Shown: positions 26,374 to 35,216 of the stretch, piece after piece
Layout: every line of letters starts with the position of its first letter
Numbering within the stretch: position 1 is the first letter of the stretch
From: Phaeocystidibacter marisrubri
GTDB lineage: Bacteria > Bacteroidota > Bacteroidia > Flavobacteriales > Schleiferiaceae
Direction: 5' to 3'
Assembly: GCF_008933165.1 (NCBI RefSeq)
Contig: NZ_WBVQ01000002.1
Coordinates: 1,139,569-1,203,568, forward strand
Length of the DNA: 64,000 bases
Made by a program: the position numbers and the translations under genes
The notes under the pieces: model-generated
Databases searched by the model: none
What the model was told of the DNA's origin: nothing
The model's input: the letters and a program-made list of their open reading frames with translations, nothing else

Positions 26374-26789
26374 GTAAGGTTAGATTTTATAACACCCCTT
26401 CAAGCTGGGAAATTGACGTCTCAGAAGTAGACCGTTGGTTGTCGACGGTTGCTTTAATGGAAGGTCTTCGTTTGGTAGAAATTTCCTATCGTTTTTTGTC
26501 AGATGATGAGATGCGTTTAGAGAATGTTCGCTTGCTCGAACATGACTACTACACCGATGTTATTACCTACGGAGAGGTGCGTGGAACGCGTATCTATGGT
26601 GATGTTATTGTTTCCTATGAGCGTATAACTGATAATGCTAATCGGTTAAATAACAGTCTTTTAGATGAAAGAGATCGTGTTTTTGTACACGCGCTTTTGC
26701 ATTTGTGTGGTTATGACGATCAATCTGAAGTTGATCGACTGAAAATGAGAAAGTTAGAAGATAAGTATCTAGCTTTGCGATCTAAATAG
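26370..26789 (+). CDS. ybeY: Endoribonuclease YbeY (rRNA maturation)
   Basis: YbeY family, 139 residues, a metal-dependent RNase acting in 16S rRNA 3' processing and ribosome quality control. The metal motif HxxxHxxxxxH is changed: His107 and His111 are present (HALLHLCGYDDQ), but the third position, residue 117, is Asp. Substitution of the third His is, as I recall, frequent in Bacteroidota homologs and Asp can still bind metal, so I do not call the gene inactive. Also visible is the family N-terminal region ISYRFLSDDEMRLEN and YTDVITYGE. Coupled to the DUF4175 gene by a 4-nt overlap; a parS-like site overlaps its stop. Confidence 0.93.
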   Translation: MSKVRFYNTPSSWEIDVSEVDRWLSTVALMEGLRLVEISYRFLSDDEMRLENVRLLEHDYYTDVITYGEVRGTRIYGDVIVSYERITDNANRLNNSLLDERDRVFVHALLHLCGYDDQSEVDRLKMRKLEDKYLALRSK

Positions 26790-26803
26790 TTTCACGTGGA
26801 ACG
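26788..26803. other. parS: parS-like site 1
   Basis: AGTTTCACGTGGAACG matches the bacterial chromosomal parS consensus TGTTTCACGTGAAACA at 13 of 16 positions, and its 14-base core GTTTCACGTGGAAC is identical to that at 28689-28702. It spans the ybeY stop and ends two bases before the mnmG ATG. ParB binding is predicted from sequence only; the parAB genes are not in the window. Confidence 0.75.
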
Positions 26804-26805
26804 CT

Positions 26806-28677
26806 ATGATGACTAGAGAAGAATATGATGTAATAGTAGTAGGTGGAGGACATGCTGGAAATGAGGCTGCCGCTGCTGCTGCTAATATGGGAAGTAGGGT
26901 CTTGCTAGTGACGATGAACCTGCAGACCATCGGTCAGATGTCGTGCAACCCGGCAATGGGGGGTGTGGCTAAAGGACAGATTGTTCGTGAAATTGATGCG
27001 ATGGGAGGATTGAGTGGTGTTATTACGGATAAAACAGCCATTCAGTTCCGCATGTTGAATCGCTCTAAAGGACCTGCTATGTGGAGTCCTCGTGTGCAGT
27101 CTGATCGATGGCGTTTTGCAGAAGAGTGGCGTCTCGCTTTGGAGCGTATTCCGACCTTGGATTTCTTTCAGGATATGGTCAATGGACTGTTGATTGAAGA
27201 TGGTAAAGTGGTCGGTGTTCGTACGGGTATGGGTGTTGAGATTATGTCAAAAGCTGTCGTTTTAACCAATGGAACTTTCCTGAATGGTTTGATTCATATT
27301 GGAGATAAGAATTTTGGCGGTGGGCGTGCTGGTGAGCGTGCTTCTACAGGTATTACAGAACAGCTCGTTCAACTTGGTTTTGATACGGGAAGGATGAAGA
27401 CAGGGACCCCTCCGAGAGTGGATGGTAGGTCGTTGGATTATTCCAAGTTTGAGGAGCAAAAAGGGGATGAGAACCCGGGGCGTTTTAGCTACTTGAATGA
27501 GTATTCAATTGGTGAGCAAAAGAGCTGTTGGATTGCATATACTTCGGAAGAAGTACACAACACTTTGCGGTCCGGTTTTGATCGTTCGCCGATGTTCAAT
27601 GGCGCCATTCAGAGTAAAGGCCCGAGGTATTGTCCGAGTATTGAAGATAAGATTCATCGTTTCGCGGACAAGGATCGTCATCAATTGTTTGTAGAGCCAG
27701 AATCTTGGAATTCCGTTGAGATGTATATCAATGGGTTCAGTACTTCTCTTCCTGAAGAAGTACAAGTGGAGGCCCTACAGAAAGTACCAGGATTTGAAAA
27801 CGTTCGATTCTTCCGTCCAGGTTATGCGATAGAATACGATTATTTCCCACCTACGCAGTTAAAGCATTCTCTAGAGACCAAACTAGTAGAGGGTTTGTAT
27901 TTCGCAGGGCAGATCAATGGAACAACAGGTTATGAAGAGGCCGCATCTCAAGGGCTTATGGCTGGCATTAATGCGCACAGAAAAGTGTCAGGTCTCGGTG
28001 AAGTTATCCTGGATAGAAGCCAAGCTTACATAGGCGTCTTGATTGACGATCTGATTACCAAAGGCACAGAGGAGCCATATAGAATGTTTACCAGTCGTGC
28101 TGAGTTCCGTTTATTGTTACGTCAGGATAATGCTGATCTTCGTCTAACTCGACTTTCTCATTCATGGGGTTTAGCTTCTGATGAACGTTTAAAGAGAGTA
28201 GAAGAGAAGGAATTGGGTATTGCTCAATTAAAGGCTGCGGTCAGCGAGTTTAGTATCGAGCCTGAGGCTATCAATCCTCTTTTAAAGTCTTTCGAATCCG
28301 CTCCGGCGAAACAGAAGAATAAACTAGATACGTATATAGGACGTCCAAATATTCGGTTGTTCGACTTGTTGAACTTGGATGCTGTGAAGGAGTCCATTGA
28401 TCCTTCAGCGTATGACGATGAGGTTATCGAACAAGTAGAGATTGATTACAAGTACAGCGGATATATTCAAAAGGAACAAGATAACGTGGATAAGATGTTG
28501 CGTTTGGAGAATATCAAGATTCCGGAATCCTTTAATTACGCAGATATTACGTCCTTGAGTATGGAGGCGCGTTTGAAATTATCCGATATTCGCCCAGCAA
28601 CGGTTTCTCAAGCATCGCGCATAAGTGGTGTTTCTCCAGCCGATATCAGCGTTTTGTTGGTCCATATGGGCCGTTAA
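26806..28677 (+). CDS. mnmG: tRNA U34 modification enzyme MnmG (GidA)
   Basis: FAD-dependent protein of 623 residues that works with MnmE to install the cmnm5 group on uridine 34 of certain tRNAs. Visible motifs are the FAD-binding VVGGGHAGNEAAAAAA near 10-25, SCNPAMGGVAKGQIVREIDA, and the C-terminal conserved ALKYEGYI-equivalent EIDYKYSGYIQKEQ with LSMEARLKLSDIRPATVSQASRISGVSPADIS (quoted in part: LKLSDIRPATVSQASRISG). Two adjacent ATG codons make the exact start ambiguous by one residue. The gene is flanked by two parS-like sites and is a classic origin-region gene, which supports the oriC call at 18.8-19.2 kb. Confidence 0.97.
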   Translation: MMTREEYDVIVVGGGHAGNEAAAAAANMGSRVLLVTMNLQTIGQMSCNPAMGGVAKGQIVREIDAMGGLSGVITDKTAIQFRMLNRSKGPAMWSPRVQSDRWRFAEEWRLALERIPTLDFFQDMVNGLLIEDGKVVGVRTGMGVEIMSKAVVLTNGTFLNGLIHIGDKNFGGGRAGERASTGITEQLVQLGFDTGRMKTGTPPRVDGRSLDYSKFEEQKGDENPGRFSYLNEYSIGEQKSCWIAYTSEEVHNTLRSGFDRSPMFNGAIQSKGPRYCPSIEDKIHRFADKDRHQLFVEPESWNSVEMYINGFSTSLPEEVQVEALQKVPGFENVRFFRPGYAIEYDYFPPTQLKHSLETKLVEGLYFAGQINGTTGYEEAASQGLMAGINAHRKVSGLGEVILDRSQAYIGVLIDDLITKGTEEPYRMFTSRAEFRLLLRQDNADLRLTRLSHSWGLASDERLKRVEEKELGIAQLKAAVSEFSIEPEAINPLLKSFESAPAKQKNKLDTYIGRPNIRLFDLLNLDAVKESIDPSAYDDEVIEQVEIDYKYSGYIQKEQDNVDKMLRLENIKIPESFNYADITSLSMEARLKLSDIRPATVSQASRISGVSPADISVLLVHMGR

Positions 28678-28687
28678 TTTCCAATTT

Positions 28688-28703
28688 CGTTTCACGTGGA
28701 ACA
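28688..28703. other. parS: parS-like site 2
   Basis: CGTTTCACGTGGAACA matches TGTTTCACGTGAAACA at 14 of 16 positions. It lies between mnmG and the methyltransferase gene, 1,900 bp from parS-like site 1. A GTG inside it (28696) is in frame with the methyltransferase; I prefer the ATG at 28705, which leaves the site intergenic. Confidence 0.78.
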
Positions 28704-28704
28704 C

Positions 28705-29589
28705 ATGGTTTCAGTAGATACATGTCCGATCTGTGAAGGTCAGGACTTCTCATTTCACAGTGTAGTAAAGGATCACATGGTTAGCCATGAATCTTTTGAT
28801 TTGCGTAAATGCGGGGCTTGTGGCTTTGTCGTTACATCACCGCGACCAGCAGATGATGTTATTGGAAAGTACTACGAAAGTGAGGACTACATTTCTCATA
28901 GCAACACAAAGAAGTCACTCTTCAGTAGGGCTTATCAAGTTGTTCGTAACCGGGCAGTAAAGCAAAAGCGCAACTGGGTAGAACGTCATACACAAAGAGG
29001 TTCTCTGTTAGATATGGGATGTGGAACGGGTCATTTTTTGAATGAATGTCGTACTGCAGGATGGAGGATAGCGGGAGTAGAAGTCAGTGAAGTTGCTCGA
29101 GCGAATGCAAAAACTGAACATGGAATTGAGCCGCATCCATCATTAGAATCTTTTCAATCAGATCCAGGTTCATTGAATGCTATTTCTATGTGGCATGTAC
29201 TTGAGCATCTACCAAATTTGAATGAACACCTTTCTAAATTCCATTCTTGGTTAGCAGATGATGGGGCCCTTTTTGTAGCTGTTCCAAATCATGAAAGCTA
29301 TGATGCCAAACATTACGGTGTAGATTGGGCCGCGTGGGATGTGCCAATTCACCTTTGGCATTTTTCGAAAAAGTCTATGTCGGAATTGGCTCAGAAGAAT
29401 GGTTTTCGTGTAGTGGAAATTATCAATATGCCTTTTGATAGTTTTTACGTCTCCCTTCTTTCTGAAAAGTACAAGCACGGGAAAATGCGTCCCATTCAAG
29501 CCTTTTTAACAGGATTGAAGTCAAATTTACGTGGAAAGGGCACAAAGAATATGAGCAGCCTCGTTTATGTGCTGAAAAAGGCTGTTTAG
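28705..29589 (+). CDS. SAM-dependent methyltransferase with N-terminal zinc ribbon
   Basis: Class I methyltransferase of 294 residues. An N-terminal zinc-ribbon-like module holds CPIC (Cys7/Cys10) and CGAC (Cys36/Cys39), followed by SPRPADDVIGKYY. The SAM-binding motif I is SLLDMGCGTGHFL, with WRIAGVEVSE (motif II) and MWHVLEHLPNL (motif IV) after it. This layout is seen in the large family placed near polysaccharide or cell-surface genes, but the substrate is not evident here. It begins just after parS-like site 2 and ends 94 bp before the convergent holB stop. Confidence 0.9.
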   Translation: MVSVDTCPICEGQDFSFHSVVKDHMVSHESFDLRKCGACGFVVTSPRPADDVIGKYYESEDYISHSNTKKSLFSRAYQVVRNRAVKQKRNWVERHTQRGSLLDMGCGTGHFLNECRTAGWRIAGVEVSEVARANAKTEHGIEPHPSLESFQSDPGSLNAISMWHVLEHLPNLNEHLSKFHSWLADDGALFVAVPNHESYDAKHYGVDWAAWDVPIHLWHFSKKSMSELAQKNGFRVVEIINMPFDSFYVSLLSEKYKHGKMRPIQAFLTGLKSNLRGKGTKNMSSLVYVLKKAV

Positions 29590-29683
29590 AGCCGATTTAA
29601 GCGATTTAACCCTTTTTCTAGTGTCTAACCCCCTTTGAAACGCAGTTAGTGGCTTAAACGCAATGTTTTTAACTGTTTGAAAA

Positions 29684-30814
29684 TCAGTTTTTTACATTAA
29701 GAGCGCGTGCAATTTGAAAACTTAGGTCTAGAAGGACCACTTTGGGGTTCAAGTTTCTTTCGATCTCGTAGATAGCCGTGTTGATGTGACTTTGAATTTC
29801 AATCACATTAGCGGAATTGACAAATGGAGCAAACTTGTCAAATTTGAAATCATTGCCACTAATGGCAAATGGATTGTTTTGATGTGCGCCATAATGGAAG
29901 GTGAGAGCTTCTTCAAATCCGTTGAGAGCGAAATGCAAAAAACTCTTCAATCGCTCACGACCCATTCCTGCGGTATCGTCCGACCAATGTATCATAGCTT
30001 CAACCTTGCGTTGAAAGCTCACGCGGACCCAATTGGTAAACCTATCCACATCTTCCTTTACTCTTTCTGGCTGCTGCATGATTCTCAATGCTTGCCCAGG
30101 AAGCCCTAATGCCATTGCCGAAATCGTAGGTGCGAGATCCTTGTTTCCCCCTTTATTAATGATAAACTGTTGTAAATCAGAATGATGAAGAGGAGGAACC
30201 TTAGTTGTTTGACATCTAGAACGGATGGTGGCCAGTACGTTTTCTTCGTGGTGAGTGACAAATAAGATGAGAGTATCACCTTCTGGTTCTTCAATCAGTT
30301 TGAGCAATTTGTTGGAAGCAGCGATGTTCAATTTCTCTGGCATCCAAAGGATTAGGACCTTTTTTCCTCCTGAGTAACTCTTTAATTGAAGGGCTTGTGC
30401 AATCTTAGATGCTTGATATACAGATAGTTGAGCCTGCTTGTTTTCAATTCCTATTCGACCTAACCAATCGATATAGAGTGGATAGGGTTGTTCGGTCATC
30501 TGCAGACGCCAATCGTTTAAGAACTCTTGACTAGTTGGTTTATCTGAACTGTCTTTCGTTTTGGCAACAGGGAAAGCAAAGTGCACATCTGGATGTTGAA
30601 GTTGCAGCATCTGTTTACAAGATGGACATGTTCCACAACTGTCGTCTGATTTGTTGGAACACAGCGTATATTGAGCATAGGCTAAGGCCAAAGCTAATGC
30701 ACTAGATCCTTCACTTCCAGAGAATAACTGGGCGTGGGGAATTTTCCCGCTTCGAATGTTGTTAACGAGTTTGTCAATCAGCGGTTTCTGTCCAGGTATA
30801 TCAGAGAATCTCAT
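29684..30814 (-). CDS. holB: DNA polymerase III delta-prime subunit
   Basis: Clamp-loader subunit of 376 residues. The N-terminus MRFSDIPGQKPLIDKLVNNI is the usual opening, then a degenerate P-loop (SGSEGSSALALA, no GKT, so it should not hydrolyse ATP, as known for delta-prime), a zinc-binding cluster CSNKSDDSCGTCPSC, and the LLKLIEEPEGDTLILFVTHH and TIRSRCQ segments (sensor 1 and SRC motif). ATG 30814 has TACCTTCG a few bases upstream. Divergent from pgk. Role: assists loading of the beta clamp in replication. Confidence 0.94.
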   Translation of the reverse strand: MRFSDIPGQKPLIDKLVNNIRSGKIPHAQLFSGSEGSSALALALAYAQYTLCSNKSDDSCGTCPSCKQMLQLQHPDVHFAFPVAKTKDSSDKPTSQEFLNDWRLQMTEQPYPLYIDWLGRIGIENKQAQLSVYQASKIAQALQLKSYSGGKKVLILWMPEKLNIAASNKLLKLIEEPEGDTLILFVTHHEENVLATIRSRCQTTKVPPLHHSDLQQFIINKGGNKDLAPTISAMALGLPGQALRIMQQPERVKEDVDRFTNWVRVSFQRKVEAMIHWSDDTAGMGRERLKSFLHFALNGFEEALTFHYGAHQNNPFAISGNDFKFDKFAPFVNSANVIEIQSHINTAIYEIERNLNPKVVLLDLSFQIARALNVKN

Positions 30815-30844
30815 AACGCGAAGGTAATCAAGAACACGGTGAGG

Positions 30845-30871
30845 TTGGTTGAGTTGGGAATCTTACTTTTG
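30845..30871 (+). promoter_or_regulatory. Promoter of pgk
   Basis: TTG at 30845-30847, 16 nt, then TACTTTTG at 30864-30871, an exact TAnnTTTG -7 box 21 nt before the pgk ATG. The best full Bacteroidota-type promoter in the window, though the spacer is slightly shorter than usual. Confidence 0.7.
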
Positions 30872-30892
30872 TGGAGCAAATAATCCCCGCGT

Positions 30893-32083
30893 ATGAAAAC
30901 TATTGATGATTACTCTTTTGCCAATGTTCGCGCTCTAATCCGAGTTGATTTTAATGTGCCTCTGAATAGTGCCTTTGAAATTGCGGATGACACACGAATT
31001 CAAGCGACAGTTCCAACCATTCAGAAGATCTTGAATGATGGAGGATCTGTGGTTCTTATGTCTCACCTCGGTCGTCCTAAAGGTGAGGTTAATCGTGATT
31101 TCTCGTTGTCTCATATCGTGAGCCACTTGAGCAAGGTTTTGGGTGTTGATGTAAAGTTCGCATCGGATTGTGTAGGAGCAGAAGCTGAGGGTATGAGTGC
31201 ATCTCTTGCTCCAGGTGAAGTTCTACTCCTCGAAAATTTGCGTTTCCACAGTGAAGAGGAAGCAGGAGATGCTGAATTTGCGAAGCAATTGGCCCTTCAT
31301 GGTCAGTTTTATGTGAATGACGCCTTCGGAACAGCTCATAGAGCACATGCGAGTACGGCTGTAATTGCTCAATATTTTGCCGATAAGAAGGCTTTCGGCT
31401 ACGTAATGGGCAATGAGGTGCTGAACGTTGATAAAGTGCTTCACAGCGAAGAAAAACCGGTTACAGCTATTGTAGGCGGTGCCAAGGTGAGTTCAAAGAT
31501 TGATATCATCACGAATTTGATGAATAGAGTAGATCACCTCATTATTGGTGGTGGTATGGCGTATACCTTCCTTAAAGCTCAAGGTGGTTCGGTTGGAAAT
31601 AGCTTGGTTGAAGACGATAAACTGGATCTTGCTAAAGAGTTACTGAGCAAAGCAGAAGCGGCTGGAGTGACTTTCCATCTCCCCGTAGATTCATTGAATG
31701 CTGATGCTTTTTCAGCGGATGCAAACGTAGAAATTACGGAAGCTGATGCCATTCGCGACGGTTGGATGGGATTGGATATTGGACCAAAGACCATCGAAAA
31801 CTATGCGAAAGTGGTGAAGGAGAGTGCTACCATTCTTTGGAATGGACCGTTGGGCGTTTTCGAATTTGAAGCCTTTAGTCAAGGAACGAAGTCGCTGGGC
31901 TTGGCGATTGCTGAGGCTACTGATAAGGGATCTTTCTCTCTCGTAGGAGGTGGAGATTCTGTTGCGGCTGTGAAGCAGTTTAACTTGGCCAATCGCGTGA
32001 GTTATGTGAGCACCGGTGGGGGAGCTATGCTAGAATACCTTGAGGGTAAAGTGTTACCGGGTATTAAGGCTATCTTGGATTGA
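30893..32083 (+). CDS. pgk: Phosphoglycerate kinase
   Basis: Glycolytic enzyme of 396 residues catalysing ATP formation from 1,3-bisphosphoglycerate. Family signature [14 protein letters not shown] at the start, [29 protein letters not shown], the hinge and nucleotide region [12 protein letters not shown], and C-terminal [17 protein letters not shown] and [12 protein letters not shown] are present. Full length. Its 3' end overlaps the convergent cvpA gene by 30 nt. Confidence 0.97.
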   Translation: MKTIDDYSFANVRALIRVDFNVPLNSAFEIADDTRIQATVPTIQKILNDGGSVVLMSHLGRPKGEVNRDFSLSHIVSHLSKVLGVDVKFASDCVGAEAEGMSASLAPGEVLLLENLRFHSEEEAGDAEFAKQLALHGQFYVNDAFGTAHRAHASTAVIAQYFADKKAFGYVMGNEVLNVDKVLHSEEKPVTAIVGGAKVSSKIDIITNLMNRVDHLIIGGGMAYTFLKAQGGSVGNSLVEDDKLDLAKELLSKAEAAGVTFHLPVDSLNADAFSADANVEITEADAIRDGWMGLDIGPKTIENYAKVVKESATILWNGPLGVFEFEAFSQGTKSLGLAIAEATDKGSFSLVGGGDSVAAVKQFNLANRVSYVSTGGGAMLEYLEGKVLPGIKAILD

Positions 32084-32602
32084 TTCAAAACGGCCTTGAA
32101 TGGCATCGAAATTCAAGCCGTTGTCTTCGGGAACATATTCCCATAATAATTGACTAAGCTCGGAGTAAGTGCGATATACAACACTTGCTTCGAGCTTTTC
32201 TTTTGCAACGATATTGGCGCTGTGGTTGATTCGGTCAAATGCCGATAGGAGTACAAGTGTTAAAACGGTGTATTTAATAGCTGAGAAAAGCCCCCCAAGA
32301 ACACGGTTAACCGGTCCTAAAGCCATCATTGATACACCTTTTGTGAGCATTTTTGCAAGGATGAGAACCGTTACATAACCTCCTACAAATAAGAGAACAA
32401 AGGCAGCAATATTGGCTGTTTCAATACTTATTTCGAGCTGATCATTGAGGAAGTATACGGTGGGTTCATTGAATGTATATCCCAATATTATCCCAGCAAT
32501 GATTCCAACAATTCCCGCAACCTCTTGAATGAGGCCCGTCCATATCCCGCGGACAAATCCGAAGAGAACCGGAATAAGAAGCACGATATCCGTTGTGTTC
32601 AT
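32054..32602 (-). CDS. CvpA-family inner-membrane protein
   Basis: Protein of 182 residues with four transmembrane helices and the CvpA N-terminal pattern [20 protein letters not shown], then [16 protein letters not shown] and a third/fourth helix region [19 protein letters not shown]. CvpA proteins affect cell-envelope and biofilm behaviour but the molecular role is unknown. The 3' end overlaps pgk by 30 nt, and the start is 30 bp from the divergent gene at 32633. Confidence 0.9.
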   Translation of the reverse strand: MNTTDIVLLIPVLFGFVRGIWTGLIQEVAGIVGIIAGIILGYTFNEPTVYFLNDQLEISIETANIAAFVLLFVGGYVTVLILAKMLTKGVSMMALGPVNRVLGGLFSAIKYTVLTLVLLSAFDRINHSANIVAKEKLEASVVYRTYSELSQLLWEYVPEDNGLNFDAIQGRFESIQDSLNTR

Positions 32603-32604
32603 AG

Positions 32605-32612
32605 TACTTTTG
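32605..32612 (+). promoter_or_regulatory. -7 box of the 32633 gene
   Basis: TACTTTTG, an exact TAnnTTTG match, 20 nt before the ATG at 32633. No -33 TTG at usual distance. It lies immediately upstream of the divergent cvpA start. Confidence 0.55.
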
Positions 32613-32632
32613 TGTCCGCGAAAAAACGCTTT

Positions 32633-32980
32633 ATGGAAGGATTACAAGAAAAATGGGACCGCATTGTGAAGGTTGTTTCCGATCGCTTTGCTCCCGGCGA
32701 AGATATAGACTTAGATGGTATTTTGTTTTTGATAGGTGTCCAAGAACTGGGAAGAGGCTATCAAAAGTTCAAAAAAGACGACAAGCTAAACGTGATGCAC
32801 ATCGCAATTTGTCGACTTCTCGAACCATATGGCTATTACGAGTTTGAGGCATATGATGAAGACGGCTGGCCGCACTATAAAAAAGTAGAAAACCTGCCCT
32901 TTTTGAAGGCAGGTCATCAACAACGTTTAATGAAAGAAGCAATCATCCACTACTTTGAAGAGAGTGGACTGGAGGCTTAA
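32633..32980 (+). CDS. Conserved hypothetical protein, cytoplasmic
   Basis: Small acidic protein of 115 residues (MEGLQEKWDRIVKVVSDRF at the start). Visible features are DIDLDGILFLIGVQELGRGY, KFKKDDKLNVMHIAICRLLEPYG and EAYDEDGWPHYKKVENLPF. No signal peptide, membrane helix or known domain. I believe this is a small protein widespread in Bacteroidota, but I cannot name its family. The start was placed at 32633, after the -7 box, rather than further upstream inside the divergent gene. Confidence 0.8.
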   Translation: MEGLQEKWDRIVKVVSDRFAPGEDIDLDGILFLIGVQELGRGYQKFKKDDKLNVMHIAICRLLEPYGYYEFEAYDEDGWPHYKKVENLPFLKAGHQQRLMKEAIIHYFEESGLEA

Positions 32981-32981
32981 A

Positions 32982-33356
32982 TCACTGGCAACCCGGATCT
33001 TCCGGATCGTATTCGGTTACAACGATGGTCGCTGTAGCGGTTTCATCAGGGGTGAGCTTTAGGTATCCACATCCTACTGCTGTTGGAGTAGAGTTGCCCT
33101 TGGTCACCTGAATTTGAACGACAATTTCTCCACCATCGTGTTCAAAACTGGCTACGCCATTGATACCAGTTGTTCCATAATACTCGATGTCAACATTTGG
33201 TAGTGGAACAAAGCAGCGCACTTCTGCATTTTGAACGCGAACACCAGATTCACTTTCAACAACAACTTTGAAAGGATAAACGGGATCGTCTTTCTTGCAC
33301 GACCCCATTGCTAGGATCAAGGCAAATAGTGCGAGTAATGTGTGTAATTTGCGCAT
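32982..33356 (-). CDS. Small lipoprotein with Ig-like beta domain (paralog 1)
   Basis: Lipoprotein of 124 residues; signal peptide ends LAMGSC with lipidated Cys20. The mature part looks like a carboxypeptidase-regulatory/Ig-like beta sandwich: FKVVVESESGVRVQNAEVRC, then TGINGVASFEHDGGEIVVQI and a last strand. The same scheme is found in the preceding gene at 33368-33733, so the two are tandem paralogs in one transcript (11-bp spacing). ATG 33356 was chosen because it begins the signal peptide. Function unknown. Confidence 0.78.
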   Translation of the reverse strand: MRKLHTLLALFALILAMGSCKKDDPVYPFKVVVESESGVRVQNAEVRCFVPLPNVDIEYYGTTGINGVASFEHDGGEIVVQIQVTKGNSTPTAVGCGYLKLTPDETATATIVVTEYDPEDPGCQ

Positions 33357-33367
33357 GTTTATTGAGC

Positions 33368-33733
33368 TTATGGACATCCGTTTGAGTTTGAACCGAAAGG
33401 TTTGATAATAACATTACCCGTGGTGGTTTCACCCGGAACAATGTGAATAGCGTTGCAGCCTTTAAAACCACCTTTCGTAGCCGTAACATCCACGAAAATA
33501 TCATAATTCCATTTTACAAATGCACTTCCATCAATGTCGGTGTACTTGTAAACTTCAATGCCATTGGGAGAGTTATCAGGAGAGATAAACTGCACAAGAG
33601 CATTTTGAATGGGTTCTCCCTCGCTATTAACAACATATACAATGGCTGTTCCTTCAGGGTTGCCCTCAGAGCGATTACAACCTGAAAGTAGGGCCATTGA
33701 GCCTAGGAAGAGAACGGTAAGAAGCTTTCTCAT
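33368..33733 (-). CDS. Small lipoprotein with Ig-like beta domain (paralog 2)
   Basis: Lipoprotein of 121 residues; signal peptide ends ALLSGC, lipidated Cys19. Mature domain: AIVYVVNSEGEPIQNALVQF, YTDIDGSAFVKWNYDIFVDV, and VPGETTTGNVIIK, the same order of strands as in the downstream paralog. Pattern resembles the beta-sandwich domains that follow lipoprotein or TonB-receptor N-termini in Bacteroidota. ATG 33733 lies 40 nt after a TATATTTG -7 box (33774-33781). First gene of the two-gene unit. Confidence 0.78.
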   Translation of the reverse strand: MRKLLTVLFLGSMALLSGCNRSEGNPEGTAIVYVVNSEGEPIQNALVQFISPDNSPNGIEVYKYTDIDGSAFVKWNYDIFVDVTATKGGFKGCNAIHIVPGETTTGNVIIKPFGSNSNGCP

Positions 33734-33773
33734 CAGAGTGAAATTCAGTAATATTGCGCACTTGACGCTACGA

Positions 33774-33803
33774 CAAATATAACAAGCACTCACCACATCG
33801 CAA
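33774..33803 (-). promoter_or_regulatory. Promoter of the tandem lipoproteins
   Basis: On the minus strand TTG (33803-33801), 19 nt, then TATATTTG (33781-33774), an exact TAnnTTTG with typical spacing. It lies within the short divergent region before pheS. Confidence 0.62.
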
Positions 33804-33805
33804 TC

Positions 33806-34825
33806 ATGCACAAAGCCATCGATGAACATCTTATAGCAGTCGAGGCCTTTAAGCCTGCAAACGCTGAAGAATTAGAGGCATTCCGTTTAAAGTATTTGGG
33901 CAAAAAAGGCATTTTGAACGACCTTTTTACCCAATTCAAGGCGGTACCTAACGAAGAAAAGAAGGCATTTGGACAAGCAGTGAACCGTTTAAAGAACGCT
34001 GCGGAAAGCGCTGTATTGCGTTTTAAGTCGGAGTTGGAAGAACAAAAGCCGCTGCATTCAGAGAACGACTTGAGCCGTCCTGGAGATCCAATTTGGATGG
34101 GTTCAGAACATCCCGTTTCTATCGTACGCAATGAGATTGTTGATATTTTTAAGCGTGTTGGTTTTTCGGTGAGTGAAGGTCCAGAAATTGAAGATGACTG
34201 GCATAATTTCTCTGCCTTGAACTTCCCAGAAGAGCATCCAGCGCGTGATATGCAAGATACTTTCTTCGTTCACACCGATCCAGATTGGGCTTTGCGCACG
34301 CACACTTCGTCTGTTCAAGTTCGTGAAATGGAGCGCTTGGAAACGCCTATTCGCATCATTGCACCCGGGCGTGTTTTCAGAAACGAAGCGATTTCTTCTA
34401 GATCACATTGTATCTTCCATCAGATCGAAGGTTTGTACATCGATAAGAATGTTTCGTTTGCTGACTTGAAGCAAACGTTGCTGTACTTCGCTCGAGAGTT
34501 TTTTGGAGCAGATACTAAGATTCGCCTTCGCCCAAGTTATTTTCCTTTTACGGAACCTAGTGCCGAAATGGATATTTGGTGGGGATTGGAAACAGAAACG
34601 GACTATCGCATGACGAAGGGAACGGGTTGGCTCGAAGTGATGGGGTGCGGAATGGTAGATCCTGCTGTCCTAGAAGCTTCGGGAATTGATCCTAACGTGT
34701 ACTCAGGTTACGCCTTCGGTATGGGGGTAGAACGCATTACTATGCAGCGTTATAATATCCCAGATATTCGAATGCTGTTCGAGAATGATATGCGATTCTT
34801 AAAGCAATTTAAAGGAACGTTCTAG
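33806..34825 (+). CDS. pheS: Phenylalanyl-tRNA synthetase alpha subunit
   Basis: Class II aminoacyl-tRNA synthetase subunit of 339 residues that charges tRNA-Phe as alpha2-beta2 with PheT (not in the window). The N-terminal coiled coil has FRLKYLGKKGILNDLF; the catalytic core has HPVSIVRNEIVDIFKRVGF, FHQIEGLYIDKNVSFADLKQ, FTEPSAEMD and motif 3 GMGVERITMQRYNIPDIR. Full length. A strong terminator follows at 34847-34872, so it is monocistronic. Confidence 0.97.
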   Translation: MHKAIDEHLIAVEAFKPANAEELEAFRLKYLGKKGILNDLFTQFKAVPNEEKKAFGQAVNRLKNAAESAVLRFKSELEEQKPLHSENDLSRPGDPIWMGSEHPVSIVRNEIVDIFKRVGFSVSEGPEIEDDWHNFSALNFPEEHPARDMQDTFFVHTDPDWALRTHTSSVQVREMERLETPIRIIAPGRVFRNEAISSRSHCIFHQIEGLYIDKNVSFADLKQTLLYFAREFFGADTKIRLRPSYFPFTEPSAEMDIWWGLETETDYRMTKGTGWLEVMGCGMVDPAVLEASGIDPNVYSGYAFGMGVERITMQRYNIPDIRMLFENDMRFLKQFKGTF

Positions 34826-34846
34826 TAGCTCCCTCCGCAATAAATG

Positions 34847-34872
34847 AACCCCGACCATTGTCGGGGTTTTTT
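34847..34872 (+). terminator. Intrinsic terminator of pheS
   Basis: AACCCCGAC (34847-34855), loop CATT, GTCGGGGTT (34860-34868), then T-run to 34872. Perfect 9-bp stem. Confidence 0.95.
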
Positions 34873-35134
34873 GTTTTACAAACCTCCAATTTTAGAATTG
34901 TGTGCTATCAACACAGCAAATAACTCCTTGAAATTGAAGTAGGAAAATATAGCGGAAAACCACGCTCAGCAGAAATGGAGGTTTTTTGAGGTGAAGAAGG
35001 TTTTTGGGGCAGCTTTCCTGTAAATGGGTTATTTATCACGGACTTACCTTTTATTTTTTGGCGGTTTTGTCACGGTGATTTTGGCGATGTAGTACATCCA
35101 CAAACAACGCCTGACAGAATTTGAAAACGGGTCG
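34873..35134. other. Gap between convergent pheS and pyk, no gene seen
   Basis: No coding frame of substance. A 9-bp inverted repeat, AAACCTCCA (34880-34888) and TGGAGGTTT (34976-34984), is present but is far apart and may be chance. The rest is AT-rich and without recognised elements. Confidence 0.5.
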
Positions 35135-35177
35135 AAAAAAGAAGCATCGCTAAAGGGAGTGTCCTAAAGCGATGCTT
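35135..35177 (-). terminator. Intrinsic terminator of the acpP-pyk operon
   Basis: AAGCATCGCT (35142-35151) pairs with AGCGATGCTT (35168-35177), perfect 10-bp stem with a 16-nt loop; read on the minus strand it is followed by six T (35140-35135). It lies 40 bp past the pyk stop. Confidence 0.82.
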
Positions 35178-35216
35178 GAAGTAAGTTGGTATGTTGAAGC
35201 CGTGCTTCGAATTCTC

